Shown here piece by piece: positions 1 through 30,750 of a stretch of 64,000 nt of DNA. Position 1 is the stretch's first letter. Each line of letters opens with the position of its first letter. The position numbers were made by a program, and so were the translations under genes. The notes under the pieces are model-generated. The model worked only from the letters and a program-made list of their open reading frames with translations, did no database searches and was not told the origin of the DNA. The DNA is from Brachyhypopomus gauderio (Eukaryota > Chordata > Actinopteri > Gymnotiformes > Hypopomidae): assembly GCF_052324685.1 (NCBI RefSeq), contig NC_135222.1, forward strand, positions 6,206,914-6,270,913. The letters are read 5' to 3'.

Positions 1-46
1 GGTCTGTTTTTCCGCGCGCTCTTCACCTCACCTGTACGGAAGTGAG

Positions 47-55
47 CATAAAAGG
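47..55 (+). promoter_or_regulatory. Possible TATA-like box of itgb6
   Basis: CATAAAAGG lies about 190 bp upstream of the itgb6 ATG, so a start site near 75-85 with a ~155-nt leader is plausible. Position and match alone support this; no other core element was recognised. Confidence 0.3.
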
Positions 56-236
56 CTGGGCAGGTAAAGTATGCCCGTGCACTTCGCATTTTTCTTCAGG
101 TGAGAACAGCGTGCTCATAAATCCACCGTGACTACTTCCCGCTACAAAGTATCTGCATGAAGCCTGTTTGTTCTGTACAGACAGTGATATGACCTCGGGT
201 AATATTTTCTTACCCATGCAGTAACGCTCAGGACCA

Positions 237-918
237 ATGGGGATATTTTTACTAAGTCTTTTCCTTCACTACTGGTTTAACACAGTCGAAGGTAAGTTAA
301 ACTTGTTCTTTTTTTACTTAATCCAATTCAAACCTCACCTTAAGTGTATTGATACTTTAATTATTTGACCTTCATCTTCACTCCATTTAAAATAGCGCAT
401 ATTAATACTAATGCTGATTGGTCTATTTGCACCACACATATCAGCGTCGTTTACGTTTAAACATCTGCTGACCATTATCGTGAGAAAGATTCGTTTCATG
501 ACTGAGGAGAACCACACTGACACCACACTGACAAACCGCTGCTGTCTCTGCTGTTTTATGGCCAGGGACCTGTTCCGCTGGGAGCGCGTTGGCTTGTGAC
601 GAGTGTCTGCTGTTGGGGCCGCAGTGCGCCTGGTGCACACTGGAGGTAGCAGCCTTCAACCGCGTCAAGTTGAAACTTTACTGTGCTTGGTTTTCATAGA
701 CGACCTTTTCCACTTCTAGAATTTCACGGACGCGTTCACGGTCAGTGAGCGATGCGGGACGCTGGAGGAGCTTCGCGTGAGAGGATGCCCGAGCGAGTTC
801 GTGGAGTTCCCGGTGACAACTTCCAAATTGTTCTGGAACGAGCCCCTAGGAAAAAAAACAGATAGTACCAACACCTCGTACATATCACCCCAGAAGATGG
901 TTCTCAAACTTAGGCCAG
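237..918 (+). CDS. itgb6: itgb6 exons 1-3: signal peptide, PSI and hybrid strand
   Basis: Exon 1 codes for [18 protein letters not shown], a short leader. Exon 2 (566-645) carries the PSI cysteines, with [14 protein letters not shown] close to the human CEDCLLIGPQCAWC. Exon 3 (720-918) begins NFTDAF and ends KMVLKLRPG, the start of the hybrid domain. Exon 3 keeps the ERC and GC cysteines of the PSI fold. Confidence 0.93.
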
Positions 919-3900
919 GTACAGACAAGATTCTTGACCGGTTTACAGGTTATAATGTCTGTTTTCACAATAAGATAATACAAACTAGACCTCAAAGCCT
1001 CTGGGCTATACAGAATGACTCTATGAATCACTGTATGAATGACATCTGGTTCATCATCCCCAAATCTTTATTTTGCTTGTGTAGCGCTCTCATATTGAGA
1101 GAATTGTAGTTTGTGTCTTAACCATCATAGTGCAACAGCTGATTCACATCAAAAAGGCTGTATTGTTTGAATGCTTGCTGCGCATAACTGGAGTTTCCTG
1201 CCTCTCCTCCAGGCACCCAGGTGACGTTCCAGATAAAAGTGCAACAACCCGGAGACCATCCTGTGGATATGTATTATCTTATGGACCTGTCAGCTTCCAT
1301 GTTCGATGATCTGAAGATGATTGCAAACCTGGGCTCAACTCTTTCCAAAGAAATGGCCAGTCTAACCAGTAAATTCAGACTGGGATTTGGATCATTTGTG
1401 GAAAAGCCAGTTCTGCCCTTCATCAAAATTACTCCAGAAGAGTTAACCAACCCCTGCAGGTAAGACTTCCTCATTACAAAAAATGTTATAGTGAACAACT
1501 GATCAGTAGAGAAATTTGTTAACACTGTCCTCATTTTCATTAAATAGATAATCCTAACTTCACAATGACAGTTCCATGTCTAAAAAGACCAAGTCAGAAA
1601 GTAAATTCCCGTCTGATCTGAATTGTATGAAAGAATATAGAATGACGTGAATTTCTTTCTATTGACCAGGAGTGTCGATAAAGTTTGTCTGCCCACATTT
1701 GGATACCGACACGTCCTTCCTCTTACGAGCAGCACCAATAAATTCAACAAGATTGTTTCACAGCAGCGCATCTCTGCCAATAACGAAGACATAGAATGTG
1801 GTTTTGATGCCATCATGCAGGCAGCCGTGTGTGGGGTGAGGCGAGCCCTCCATCAGTCTGGCGTATGTGTGGATTTCCCTGAAAGGAAACCGTGTCTCAT
1901 GTGTTTCTCATGTTTGGACATCTCCCCCAGGACAAGATCGGCTGGCGGAACGATTCAATGCGATTATTAGTGTTTGTCAGTGATGGAGACTCACATTTCG
2001 GAATGGATAGCAAAATGGCTGGTATCGTCATCCCCAACGATGGCCAGTGTCATCTGGATAGCAACAATGAGTATTACATGTCCAGCCAGTTGGTAAGGTG
2101 AAGCCTGCAGTTCGCTGAACAGTTGGCTTAAAGAACTCATTGATGAATTTATTAGACTAATTCTAAACATAGGCCTTCTATGAACTATTATTTTAATAAT
2201 TATGCAGTGTGGCTTTCCTGAGCATGACGTCAGTGTGAGTTGTTTTCTATTTGTGTGTTCAGGAGTACCCAACACTGGGTCAGCTTAAAGACAAGCTGGT
2301 GGAACACAACATCCTCCTCATATTCGCAGTCACAGCCAATCAGAAACGGAACTATGAGGTAATCCCGAGCCCACACAGGGACTTTCAGCTTCAGGTAAAT
2401 AGTATCTCAGACCACAGAGACAGAAGCATAAAAAAAACAATAAAGGGTTCTATGAGTGAGTAGAGCACACAGATACCTTCAGATAGAGTCAGTTATTTTG
2501 TAACACTGTGGACAAGATAGACTGTGCAACTGAGTGTCATATTCAGTTCTGCTTGCGACATGCTCCAACACGACTCCTATCACTCCATCCGTGTTCAGCA
2601 GGTATGAGGTGATGCTTCTCCCCCTTCTCTCATGCAGGCTTTTCACGCTGTGCTTCACGTCTACTGCCGTTCTACAGCTGTTCTCATGTGCACTCCGTTC
2701 TTTCATTTGAACAGAATTACGCCGCTCTGATTCCTGGTGCTAGGGTGGGCGTGGTGAAAGAGGACTCCCGGAACATTCTTGAACTGATCATGACTGCATA
2801 CAAGGTACAGGAGCTGTGTGTGCATAACTCTATGAGTCCTCTTTGCTTTGCTCTGCTGTACACAGTAGCCCGAAGGAGTCTTTGTGTTATATTAACGAGG
2901 CTTGAGTGAAACAAAAGTCCTATACTCCTATATAAAAGCCTATACTGAATCAGGTTGAGAATAAGCACTTTAAGAAGCAAAGTTTTTCCTTCTTTTGCCC
3001 TGAGCCAGGGAGCATGTCTGCACTCGTCCATCCTGAGCTGTTTGATCTGTCTATCTGTGTTCCACCATCCCCCATTTCACCCTTTTCTCTGCGAGTTCTC
3101 TCTAATAACTTGCATAATTTGGAGTTTCCAGAATTCGGCTCATCTGTGTAGGTCCCACCTCTCAGATACAAGACTCACCGTGAGACTCCTCGTTCCATGT
3201 CTCTGGAGTCTTCTGGGTTTGTCCTGGGAGATTTTCAATTGAAGGTCCAGCTACTACATTTCCCATAATGCTTTCTCTCTTTGGCTTCTCTTGTTTTTTG
3301 GGAGTGTTCACTACAGCCTGACTGAAGCAAAAAGTTTTTCTCTGTTTGAATCCTAAAAGGAAATAATACAGATGGGGCTCGGGAGCTGCTTGTGCGTGCA
3401 TGTTCACACATACCATTCTGCATTTGAGCCACATTTATTCTTGTTTTTGCAAATGATTTTGGTTTTGTTTGTGCCATTTTTGAACAAGATCGGTGTGCAA
3501 GAATCCTTGATCCTCAGGGAGTGGTATCACAGTTACTCCCTTTTCACGTATCTGTCTGTTCCCTCCAATGGACCTGTAACTGCACACTGTCACTGAAAAA
3601 CATACTGGGGTTTCGTCCAACATTTTTCTGCCATTAGAGTATAGCCTCTCAGATCTGGTGGCACTGCTTTCAAAAGTGAAACCATATTGGTTCCGTCTAG
3701 CACAGAGAAACCTGAGTTTAGATTTACAACGTGAGACCTCTCGGCTGCTAACTGATGCCAGGTGTCATGGGTTTATGACGTAGAGATGTGGCATAGAGAG
3801 TTGACGTGGAGGACCTAATATTGGGACCTGACCAGTCTGCTCATGCTTCATCACTAGGAGCTGAGGTCGGAGATTGAACTGGAGGTTCTGGGCAACACTG

Positions 3901-4679
3901 ACAATCTCCAGCTCTCCTTCACAGCCCTCTGTCAGGACGGGACCGTCCATCCCGGACTGAAACGCTGCTCCAACACCAAAGTTGGCGATGTGGTGTGTTT
4001 GAATGTGATTTTTTTAAAGTACACATATATTTCTGTCATTTTTTCTTATTATAACTAAATTAATTATAATTTCTCAGCATCCAACATTGTCATAAAGTAA
4101 AATACTTGTGTACACACATGAATGACAAATGAATACTCAAATCACGACATGTTATAGTGTACGCCATTGGGAGAATTTCTCCAGCTAGGGCAAAGACTGA
4201 AAGAAAATTCACTCCTGTCAGGTGGCCTTTAACGTGACGGTGGAACTGGCAGGCTGCCTGGATTCCCCGCTCCACTTCTCCCTGCGGCCGGCCGGCTTCC
4301 AGGACACTCTGGAGGTGGAGCTGGAATCGTTGTGTGTGTGCCCCTGCCAGGAGACCCCAGAACCGAGCAGCATATCCTGCGATAGCGGGAGAGGAGACCT
4401 GGTGTGTGGCTCATGTGTGTGCAACCCTGGGTTCACAGGGCCCCGGTGTGAGTGTGAGGAAGAGCAAGCTCAAATCAGTGACTGCAGGTGAGGAAGACTA
4501 AAGTGATTCACTAAAGCATGATGAGCTGTTGAACTCGTTCATTAGCTCACTTGAACCTAGTATAGTTACTATTAAAATTAAATAAAAGCATGTGATTTGA
4601 CATAAGCATTCTCTGTATTTTGACTACACACCAGGTCAGGTCAACTTATGCATATTCTAAGTTGCACATTCACATCACT

Positions 4680-4774
<95 letters not shown>

Positions 4775-6908
4775 ATTTACAGGGCAGAGGAAAGTGGGGA
4801 GATTTGCAGTGGCCTGGGGGAGTGCTTCTGTGGCCGTTGTGTGTGCCACTCATCCACTTTCGGACGTGTAAACGGAAAATACTGCGAATGCAACGATTTC
4901 TCCTGCCCACGATTCCGAGGAAAACTGTGTGGAGGTCAGTGAGAAACAGCAATGGAGAGAGAGATGGAAGGATAGAGAGACAGTGAAGGAGGGAGACAGA
5001 AGAATAAAGACAGAGACCGTGAAGGAGAGAGTACTTACTGCGGCAAATGTTAATGAAACAATAACACCCTGCTAATTAAAGATCACAGATCACCCACACA
5101 TTTGTTACATAGGGAGTTCGAGGTGCAAAGGTGCAGAGGTTCCTGCATCACCCCACTAAGGGGGGAAGAGGGGGAGGGGGGAGTGATCTGGAGGGTTTGG
5201 GAATTCCACTCATCCATAACACAGCAGAAAGGAGGTCAGCCCAGAATCCCAGACACAAGGCTTGACTGTCAGGGCAGCCAAGGATTAGCTCAGTTTGCAA
5301 AACAGGTTATCTGGATGTTTTGGAAAATAACTATTTGATCTGTCCATAAAGTTATGCTAGTAGTCATTAATAGGTATTTTGCTAACTAAAGCTTGAATGG
5401 AATACCTATAAGACGAAGACCATAGTTCACTTTTTTTGGTGAAACGGTGCCCATCAGTGTCTAACGTAACAGGGATGGACAGACGCTTGTAGATCAAAAC
5501 GTATTGAGTTTAATGTAGACAGGATAATACAGAATCGAGATGAAGGGATGAGCATAGGTCAGAGCAACAGCATAGACCAAAACCAGAAGACAATCCAAAT
5601 GGACAGAATAAAACAGGCAGAATCAAAAACCAAGAAATCAGACATGGGAGAATGCAAAAATACAGAGACAGAAACAGATCAATAACAGGCAAAACAAGAA
5701 TGATGAGAAACAGATCGGCAGGCATAATAGAGCAATAACAGTCAGTATGCACAAAGGTAACTAAGTGGCAAAACTTCACATTAGAATGTGCCATATTTTT
5801 GTCAATTGTGATTTTTACACCCCAATCGAAATTTGTCCTCCGCTTTTAACCCATCTGTGCAGTCAGAACACACACACACACACACTAGTGATTACTAGGG
5901 GGCTGTGGATTACACATGCCCAGAGCGGTGGGCAGCCCTATCCCGGCGCCCGGGGAGCAGTTGGGGTTAGGTGCCTTGCTCAAGGGCACCTCAGTCATGG
6001 CCTGTCTGGGAATCGAACCCACGACCCTCCGGCCCCAAGACTAGTTCCCTAACCGCCAGGCCATAGACAGAAACTACAGGTTTAAATACACACAGAAACT
6101 GAGGAACAGGTGGGTTCAGTAATAGGTGATGATGACCGTGATAATGAACAAACACTGGTCAGGTGAAGGGACTACAGAACTGAGAGTAGGATTCTGGGAG
6201 TTGTAGTGTAAGGGAGGAAGGGGTGATGTGACACAGTGAAAAATAATAGAATTACCATTCATGTTTCTTGGAGAGGTTGGTTTACTAACAGAACACTTTC
6301 AGGGAGTTCAATGTGCAGTCTGCAGTTCAGTGTGCTCCCATAGTCACAATGTCAGTGACTAGTGTAGGATATTCAATTCCTTCCAGCAGGTTCAGAGGCA
6401 GAACTGGGGACTTGTGTCCCTGAGGATCAAACACTACTCAGGTACTGTCTTGGAGTGGGACTTTAATCATTTGACCTCTCCCACCTTCAAAAGTCAGGCC
6501 TGATGTACGGGGAGCTGGTTAAACAGCTGATTCAGCCTACAGTGAGGAAGGAGTCAGGGAGCTCTGTGGTTTCAGGATTAGACTGCTGGCTGCTGTTATC
6601 AGTGAGTCACAAGTTCAAACCTGGAACACCAGGTGTCTGGGGTGAAGGAGTCAGCCGGAATCCTCTGACGTACTGACATAGCCCCCATCCCCCATTCACC
6701 ATCCTCAATATTTAGGATGAGGAAAAAAACTGGGAAACAACAATATTAAAAACAACTTCCTCTTTGTTGTCAGACATATCAGAGATAAACCCTTATTTCG
6801 CATAATTTGCATAGAAGTCGGAATTACCAATTATCAATATATTTTGGCTGTTTTGTGTAGAAGATAAAAGTACCAAACATGTTTCTAGATTTGGCTGTAA
6901 TCAATGTC

Positions 6909-6989
<81 letters not shown>

Positions 6990-7640
6990 ACTCAGGTAAT
7001 GGGCAGTGTGACTGTGGCGAGTGTGTGTGTCACAGCGGCTGGACTGGCGAGTACTGCAATTGTAGCACCAGCACACACACGTGCGAGTCCGAGGACGGGG
7101 TGCTCTGCAGTGGCCGTGGGCAGTGTGTGTGTGGGAAGTGTGAATGCACTGTCCCGGGAGCTTCAGGCGATCAGTGTGAAAGGTGTCCTACCTGTGGGGA
7201 CTCCTGTGGTTCTGTCAGGTACACGCACACACACACATACACAACACACCACATTAAATCACAACTACATTATAACTTTACAGAATCTGTAGTCATTTTC
7301 AAACAAACCCATTTATGTGGTAACAAGAAGTACATCGAAATTTGAATGTCGGTATCTGATTCTCTGTGAGTGTATTCTTTTACATAGATATGTGAGTGTG
7401 TGTGTTTGGACTCTCGTGTTCCAGACATCCTGTCATTTGCACATGTAAAGGCAGGGGAAGCATGTCACAGGTCTTCAGTGTCTCGTTTCCTCCTTGGAAC
7501 GGGCCTGTCACCCTGCCTTTCAGTCTGCTCAAGTGGGAACTGGAAAAAAAGCCCCCAGAAAAGTGTACAGACGTTTCTCCTTACAGCGAACTCAAAACCA
7601 GCCTTTCTCCTGAAACACATCCCCTGAAGAGCTGATGTTC

Positions 7641-7676
<36 letters not shown>

Positions 7677-8437
7677 TACTGCAGGTCTTGTGTTGAGTGT
7701 TATCTGAGAGCTGACGATCCTTCAGAAGAGTGTGGCTATAAGTGTAAAGACGTTCATGCTACTGTGAGCAACTCCTCGGGTGAGCCTCCTTCCATGTTCC
7801 TCTCTCTGTCTCGCTGAGGCGTCGTGCTCAGTTTGGGCTTGTGTTTGTCCAGAAGGATGCTGAGATGTTTGGAGTTTCCCCCTCATACCTTCCCTCACCA
7901 CCGTTAGCCCTTTACTACAGGAGCACTTTGCAGTGTTACGTTGTTTTTTACAGTTTCACGTTCTCACCTCTGGGTGTCCAAGTTTAAGAAGAAATCTACA
8001 TTTCAAAATTATGTAGTGTAGCAATAACACGCATAACGCACAGTGACTGAACTGCTGGTGAACTTAACATCTTAAAGGTCTTCGGAAGGCTTCAACTGCT
8101 ATATTGATACTGTAGCTCATTGGTTGAATCACTGAAGTGTAGACTGTAGAGTCTTGTGGATGCCACTAATGCAGTATTAGCCATTTCTGAGGGAGGTGGG
8201 GTAGGTTTCAAATACATGGCAATCATGTTCTTCTAGCAAAGCCACTAATTACAGATAACTATATGGCAGAATATAGTGTTTTTTTATATTTATATTTTGC
8301 ACCAAAAATAGTACCAGCAACTGCATCACATCCAAGCATCTTGTAATATTCACCAATGCATTGTTGAATTACCTTCACATATTCTCTCTCAGAATATCTT
8401 TTGAGTCCTCACCTCTCTGTCTGTCACTCTCTCAACC

Positions 8438-8488
<51 letters not shown>

Positions 8489-9784
8489 TGGTCTTTGAAT
8501 TAGGCCTTTTGACACTCAACAAAGGCTTACATGCCACTTAGACTGTTGTGCAGACAAGGCTATTGTTGGCCCTCATAGTACAAGACCTCGCGTCTCTTAG
8601 CGAGGACAGGCCGTGACAAGAGCCCTCAGTATGGTGCAGGCAACGAGTCATGTTTGAGACTGTGCCCACAGCCTCCAACTGACATTACACAATGGAGAGA
8701 CACAAAGCAGTCTTTAAAGAGGACATTGTAGGAAGCTCTGTAAAAGGAGGACTGCATCTTCTTCCCATGGAAAATAAAAGAGCGATTGTTTAGCTTTTGC
8801 TTGGTGTAATGTCACAGCTATTTTATCTGAAGATAATAGTATAGTATTTTGATATTGCTTGATGGATTATTGGGTGATTCTGTTGTGGGTGGGTGTCAGT
8901 GTCATATAGCATTGAGAGCTTTTTTTTAAGCGAGTAATAGAACATCTAACAGCATGTACTAGAACATCTGACAGCATGTAATAGAACATCTAACAACATG
9001 TAGAACATCTAACAAAATGTAATAGAACTTCTAATAACATGCAATAGAACATATAACATGCAGTAGAATCTAATAGAAAATCTAACATGTAGACCATCCT
9101 GAATTTCGCTGTCTTGTATGCATCTTCCTCTGACACACAAGCCTTGTTCTTCTCGTGTCAGACTTTGAGGAGAACCATGCGGTGCTGTGTACTCTTCAGA
9201 GTGAGAACGAGTGTCTGATCTCCTTCGCTTTGGTGGAAAGTCACAGGGCCAACAGAGTCTACAGGCTCAAGGTTGATGGTAAGAGACAACTCATCCTTGC
9301 GCTGAAGATGTGTGTGCTAGGCCAGTTTTCAGGGCATGCACATGTAAATATGCATGTGCTTTTATGTGCAGACTGTCCAGAGCCCCCCAATATCCCTGTA
9401 ATCGCTCTGGGTGGTTGTATGTCTGTGCTCACTATTGGCATCATACTCCTGGTGGTCTGGAAGCTTCTCGTGTCCGTCCACGACCGAAAAGAGGTGGCCA
9501 AGTTTGAGGCTGAGAGGGCAAAAGCTAAGTGGCAATCGGTAAGTTCTTCATTTTGTGTTTTCTTTGACTTTGACTTTTGAAATTTTGAATCTTAAAGGAT
9601 TTAAAAAATGTTTCGAACGAACACTGGTTCTGGTGCAGATTGTGTTTGTTATTTATTTCTAAAGGTTATAATTATTTGTTTGGTCTCTTTTCAGGGCACA
9701 AACCCTCTTTTCAGGAGCTCAACATCAACATTTAAGAATGTGGCATATAAAAATACAGGTCGAGAGAAAGTTGATATATGTTGA
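237..9784 (+). CDS. itgb6: Integrin beta-6, complete, 16 coding exons
   Basis: Beta subunit of the epithelial integrin alpha-V/beta-6, a type I surface receptor for RGD ligands such as latent TGF-beta and fibronectin. Coding exons: 237-291, 566-645, 720-918, 1213-1459, 1670-1835, 1931-2092, 2263-2358, 2715-2804, 3858-3992, 4222-4487, 4783-4934, 6996-7218, 7685-7779, 9162-9278, 9372-9538, 9695-9784. All junction phases agree and give 779 aa (human about 788). Order: signal peptide, PSI, hybrid, beta-I with MIDAS DLSAS (aa 136-140), four cysteine-rich EGF modules, beta-tail, one membrane helix, short tail. ITGB6 rather than another beta is supported by runs such as [21 protein letters not shown] and [16 protein letters not shown], and by pla2r1 and ly75 next door. 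Start chosen because ATG GGG ATA opens a hydrophobic leader that splices in phase to the PSI exon. Confidence 0.96.
1213..2804 (+). CDS. itgb6: itgb6 exons 4-8: ligand-binding beta-I domain
   Basis: Five exons (1213-1459, 1670-1835, 1931-2092, 2263-2358, 2715-2804), aa ~112-365. The MIDAS motif D136-L-S-A-S140 is intact, followed by the ADMIDAS acidic pair of FDD. Downstream landmarks are [44 protein letters not shown] and [12 protein letters not shown]. The specificity loop between C193 and C200 reads R-S-V-D-K-V, where human beta-6 has S-S-I-P-Y-F (see findings). Confidence 0.95.
3858..7779 (+). CDS. itgb6: itgb6 exons 9-13: hybrid end and I-EGF modules
   Basis: Exon 9 (3858-3992) starts [17 protein letters not shown], the second hybrid strand. 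Exon 10 (4222-4487) finishes the hybrid domain and starts I-EGF1 (CVCPCQE...GPRCECEE). Exons 11-13 (4783-4934, 6996-7218, 7685-7779) hold the remaining cysteine-rich modules with CXC pairs such as CDCGECVC and CVCGKCEC, ending in CVECYLRA. Three of these exons have a (GT)n tract within ten bases of the acceptor. Confidence 0.94.
4682..4772 (+). repeat. (GT)n microsatellite, itgb6 intron 10
   Basis: About 45 GT units end ten bases before the exon 11 acceptor AG at 4781-4782. Confidence 0.99.
5790..6062 (-). mobile_element. tRNA-derived SINE, itgb6 intron 11
   Basis: On the minus strand the right end reads as a tRNA-like head: an A-box-like GGCCTGGCGGTTAGGGA and B box GGTTCGATTCC (near 6008-6019), followed by CATGACTGAGGTGCCCTTGA. 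The same head is found on the plus strand at 37,496. The 3' limit near 5790 is uncertain and no target-site duplication was found. Not a working tRNA gene. Confidence 0.75.
6910..6988 (+). repeat. (GT)n microsatellite, itgb6 intron 11
   Basis: About 39 units; only GCACTC separates the tract from the exon 12 acceptor AG at 6994-6995. Confidence 0.99.
7643..7675 (+). repeat. (GT)n microsatellite, itgb6 intron 12
   Basis: About 16 units, followed by CTACTGCAG, the exon 13 acceptor. Confidence 0.98.
7780..9161 (+). other. itgb6: itgb6 intron 13
   Basis: 1.4-kb intron without coding exons. It holds an (AC)n tract at 8439-8487 and a degenerate array at 8932-9093 of a ~22-bp unit like AATAGAACATCTAACA. 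Nothing else recognised. Confidence 0.7.
8932..9093 (+). repeat. Degenerate ~22-bp tandem repeat
   Basis: Seven or eight diverged copies of TAGAACATCTAACANCATGT-like sequence with small indels. Confidence 0.8.
9162..9784 (+). CDS. itgb6: itgb6 exons 14-16: beta-tail, membrane helix, tail
   Basis: Exon 14 (9162-9278) is the beta-tail domain ([16 protein letters not shown]). Exon 15 (9372-9538) contains the extracellular DCPEPPNIP, a helix at aa ~702-723 and the membrane-proximal [20 protein letters not shown]. Exon 16 (9695-9784) carries the two talin/kindlin motif positions, NPLF and NVAY, and ends REKVDIC. The first motif has Phe where human beta-6 has NPLY. Confidence 0.96.
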
Positions 9785-9823
9785 AGGGACTGCTAACAAA
9801 CTGCAGAATGTAAACTGTTCATG

Positions 9824-9895
<72 letters not shown>

Positions 9896-10620
9896 GTGAC
9901 TGACTTCTTTTTCTGGTCGTTTCTTTCAGTTGTTTACATCTCAAAAACCAGCAGTGGGAAATGTTTACTAATGTAAATATACTTGCTGCTAATTAAGAAA
10001 AGACATTTTATTGTTTAAGGTCAGAAACAGAATTATTGGCACCCTTGATTTAAAAGTTTTAAAAAGTGGAATCCAATTGCAGTAAATTGTAATTTGGAGA
10101 TCACTTGCAATTTATAAATTATCCAGCAACAACGTGTTTGGACTGATTTCATTGCTGAACCTATTTGCACGAAAGTTCGACAACACTTTAACCCCTTCAC
10201 ACAGCACTGTGACCTCAGTGACTCGTGTAGCAAGTAGTGTTATTGCTATAATTCATTGCATCATTATCTGGCCATTTTTGTTTCCTAACGAAAAAGGAAC
10301 TAAAGGTCATTAATGCGGATACAGACTTTTTATTGTTAGATGTTTTTTTTTTTATCACGGACGCTGATAATTCTGTACGTGTCTGAATAAAATACTGTAA
10401 ACACTGGACATTGGTTTAAACACTGTACGAAACACTTTTAAACTTTGGTTTAAAGTTTGTTAATATTTGTTAAAAGTTTGTTACGACACAGATTACGTTT
10501 TTTTTGTGTGATGTGTTTTTTTAAGGTTTATGATTTTGAAAGTTATTTTGGGAACTACTCTGAGGCTGCGCCTTGACTTGTATATTAATAATGTTGAATA
10601 AAGGTGGATTTTGCTGGATC
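9785..10620 (+). other. itgb6: itgb6 3' UTR with AATAAA at 10597
   Basis: Stretch after the itgb6 stop. It has a (GT)n tract (9828-9892) and AATAAA at 10597-10602; a weaker candidate is near 10386. No other ORF or RNA gene is evident. The second signal leaves only ~400 bp to the next gene's ATG. Confidence 0.6.
9828..9892 (+). repeat. (GT)n microsatellite in itgb6 3' UTR
   Basis: About 32 units, 44 bp after the stop codon, so probably in the mature mRNA as (UG)n. Confidence 0.97.
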
Positions 10621-11008
10621 AAATATGTTTCTCGCACTATATACCTTTCTTTATGAATTTCTTTATGAATTCTTCATGCTGGTTTGAATCTATAGGGTTT
10701 AATTTAGTAAAATTTGGGATTTTACATGGGATTGAGGAAAAAAACGTATTTATACATAGGATTTTGTAGCAATATCTCATCATATAGCGGAACCCGCCCG
10801 AACCGTTTCGTTACAGTCAACAAATATTTTTTTTGTAATTTGCTGCCCCGTAGAGTGACGTAGGGAGTCCCAGAATCTGCGAAATAACCCAGACTGAAGT
10901 CTGTACGTCTGAGCCCGGAGAAACCCAGACCGAAGTCGGTACTGCCGAGCCCGGAATGCGCTCGTCCTGTTCCCGCGAACTTGTTCAACTTTTCAAAGAG
11001 CCGTGGAA
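10621..11008 (+). promoter_or_regulatory. pla2r1 promoter / 5' leader region
   Basis: The whole gap between the itgb6 polyadenylation region and the pla2r1 ATG. It contains a CRE-like TGACGT near 10856 and an imperfect 32-bp direct repeat (10888-10919 and 10924-10955, about five mismatches) with cores GAAGTC and GAGCCCGGA. No clear TATA box. Promoter assignment rests on position only. Confidence 0.45.
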
Positions 11009-29312
<18,304 letters not shown>

Positions 29313-30750
29313 GTGAGTGAGTCTGTGTGTGTGTGTGTGTGTGTGTCTGTTTAAATGTGTGAACTGTTGTGTGAGAAAGAAAGAAAGAATCAGGGATGCC
29401 TCAAAATGACCAAACCTGATGAATTTTTTATCTAAATGAAATCCACGAAGTTTTTTCTGCTCCAATCTGAGAACAGCAGGCTGATGCACATAAAGGCCTT
29501 ATGAAGTTTTAAAAACTGACATTCTTAATTAAATAAAGCACAAATATTTTCTTGTTTTTACAATATCAGGGAGAACTTCACATTTGCAGGCTGTTCAGAG
29601 AGAAAACGGCGTCAGAAATGCTGGGGAAATCTCTGCTAGTAATGGTTATTTACAATGTCGATGTCCCTTGTTCATCTAATACATGTTCATCTGAGACAGC
29701 TCGTCTCAAGGCCTCCCCTTCTCCAATCACGAATACCATTTTATCGGATGTAGCCTTGTGGAACATGTTTGAGGTTTGACAAGCACTTTATCCATATTTG
29801 ACTCCCACGCTCTGGCTCTGTGTAGTGGAATCAAGGCAATGCTAATGCCGCGTGTCCTAATCCACCATTATCCACTGCTCCCTAGACACAACTGACTTTC
29901 AAATATTGGAAGCTCTGCTGTCTGAAACAGGCCTGTTTACATCAACAGTGCATTAAGAAGTCCAACATCCAACATTTTTATTGCTTGTTCCTGTATAAAC
30001 GTCTTAGGACAGTTTGACTGTAGATTGTAGCATTGTTCTGTAATTCAGAAAGTGTAACCACTTTCCTTCTCCTGAATGGCCTTATGAAACAGACATTATC
30101 TGTGAAAATATTTAGAGTATAAAAGATCAGCTGTGCTGAGACCAATCTAACTCTCTTCCTTTGAATTGAAAATGATGATTGAACTATGCCTGTTCATATG
30201 CTAAGATTGATTTTTTGAGTGGTTTGGTGTATTCTCCAGTCCACAGCTGTTTCTGTGTCAAGACACGCAGAGGAAAACCACTTAGTAGATATTGCAGTCA
30301 CAACGCCTTTGTCTGCAGCTCGAGACAATCATAGCTCTAGTTTCACCTTCTACATGCACTGTAAGTGTTGAAAATGTTTATGTGGTTAACTCTTAATACT
30401 TTTGTGTTTGGACATGGTTTTGGAATAAGAGTGTGCCCTGTTTTTTACTGCCATGTGATTTAAAATGTCTGTACAGTATTGTGAATCGCAGTTTATGTTT
30501 ACAATTTGTGTTTAACATTTTTTTGTTCATAATGAGGTGACAAACGTGAAGAGCTGCATGATGTAGCTAAGGCGAGTGTTCTGTGGTTACACATTAATAC
30601 ACATTGTATTAAGTAGGAAGCTTGTACATTCCTTAATATATGTGATGAAACACATATGATGGCACCTGTTGTTGTTTTTGTTGTTGTTTTTTCTTCTTAC
30701 AGTATACACTTCAGATTTACAAGCTGATGAAATAAAGGACAGTGTGCTTA
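29313..30750 (+). other. pla2r1: pla2r1 3' UTR
   Basis: Non-coding stretch with AATAAA at 29532-29537 and 30731-30736, both followed by T/GT-rich sequence. A short (GT)n lies at 29323-29348. Which signal is used cannot be told. Confidence 0.55.

Noticed and set aside
1580..1816. Minus-strand ORFs in the itgb6 beta-I exons
   Set aside because: Shadows of well-supported sense exons.
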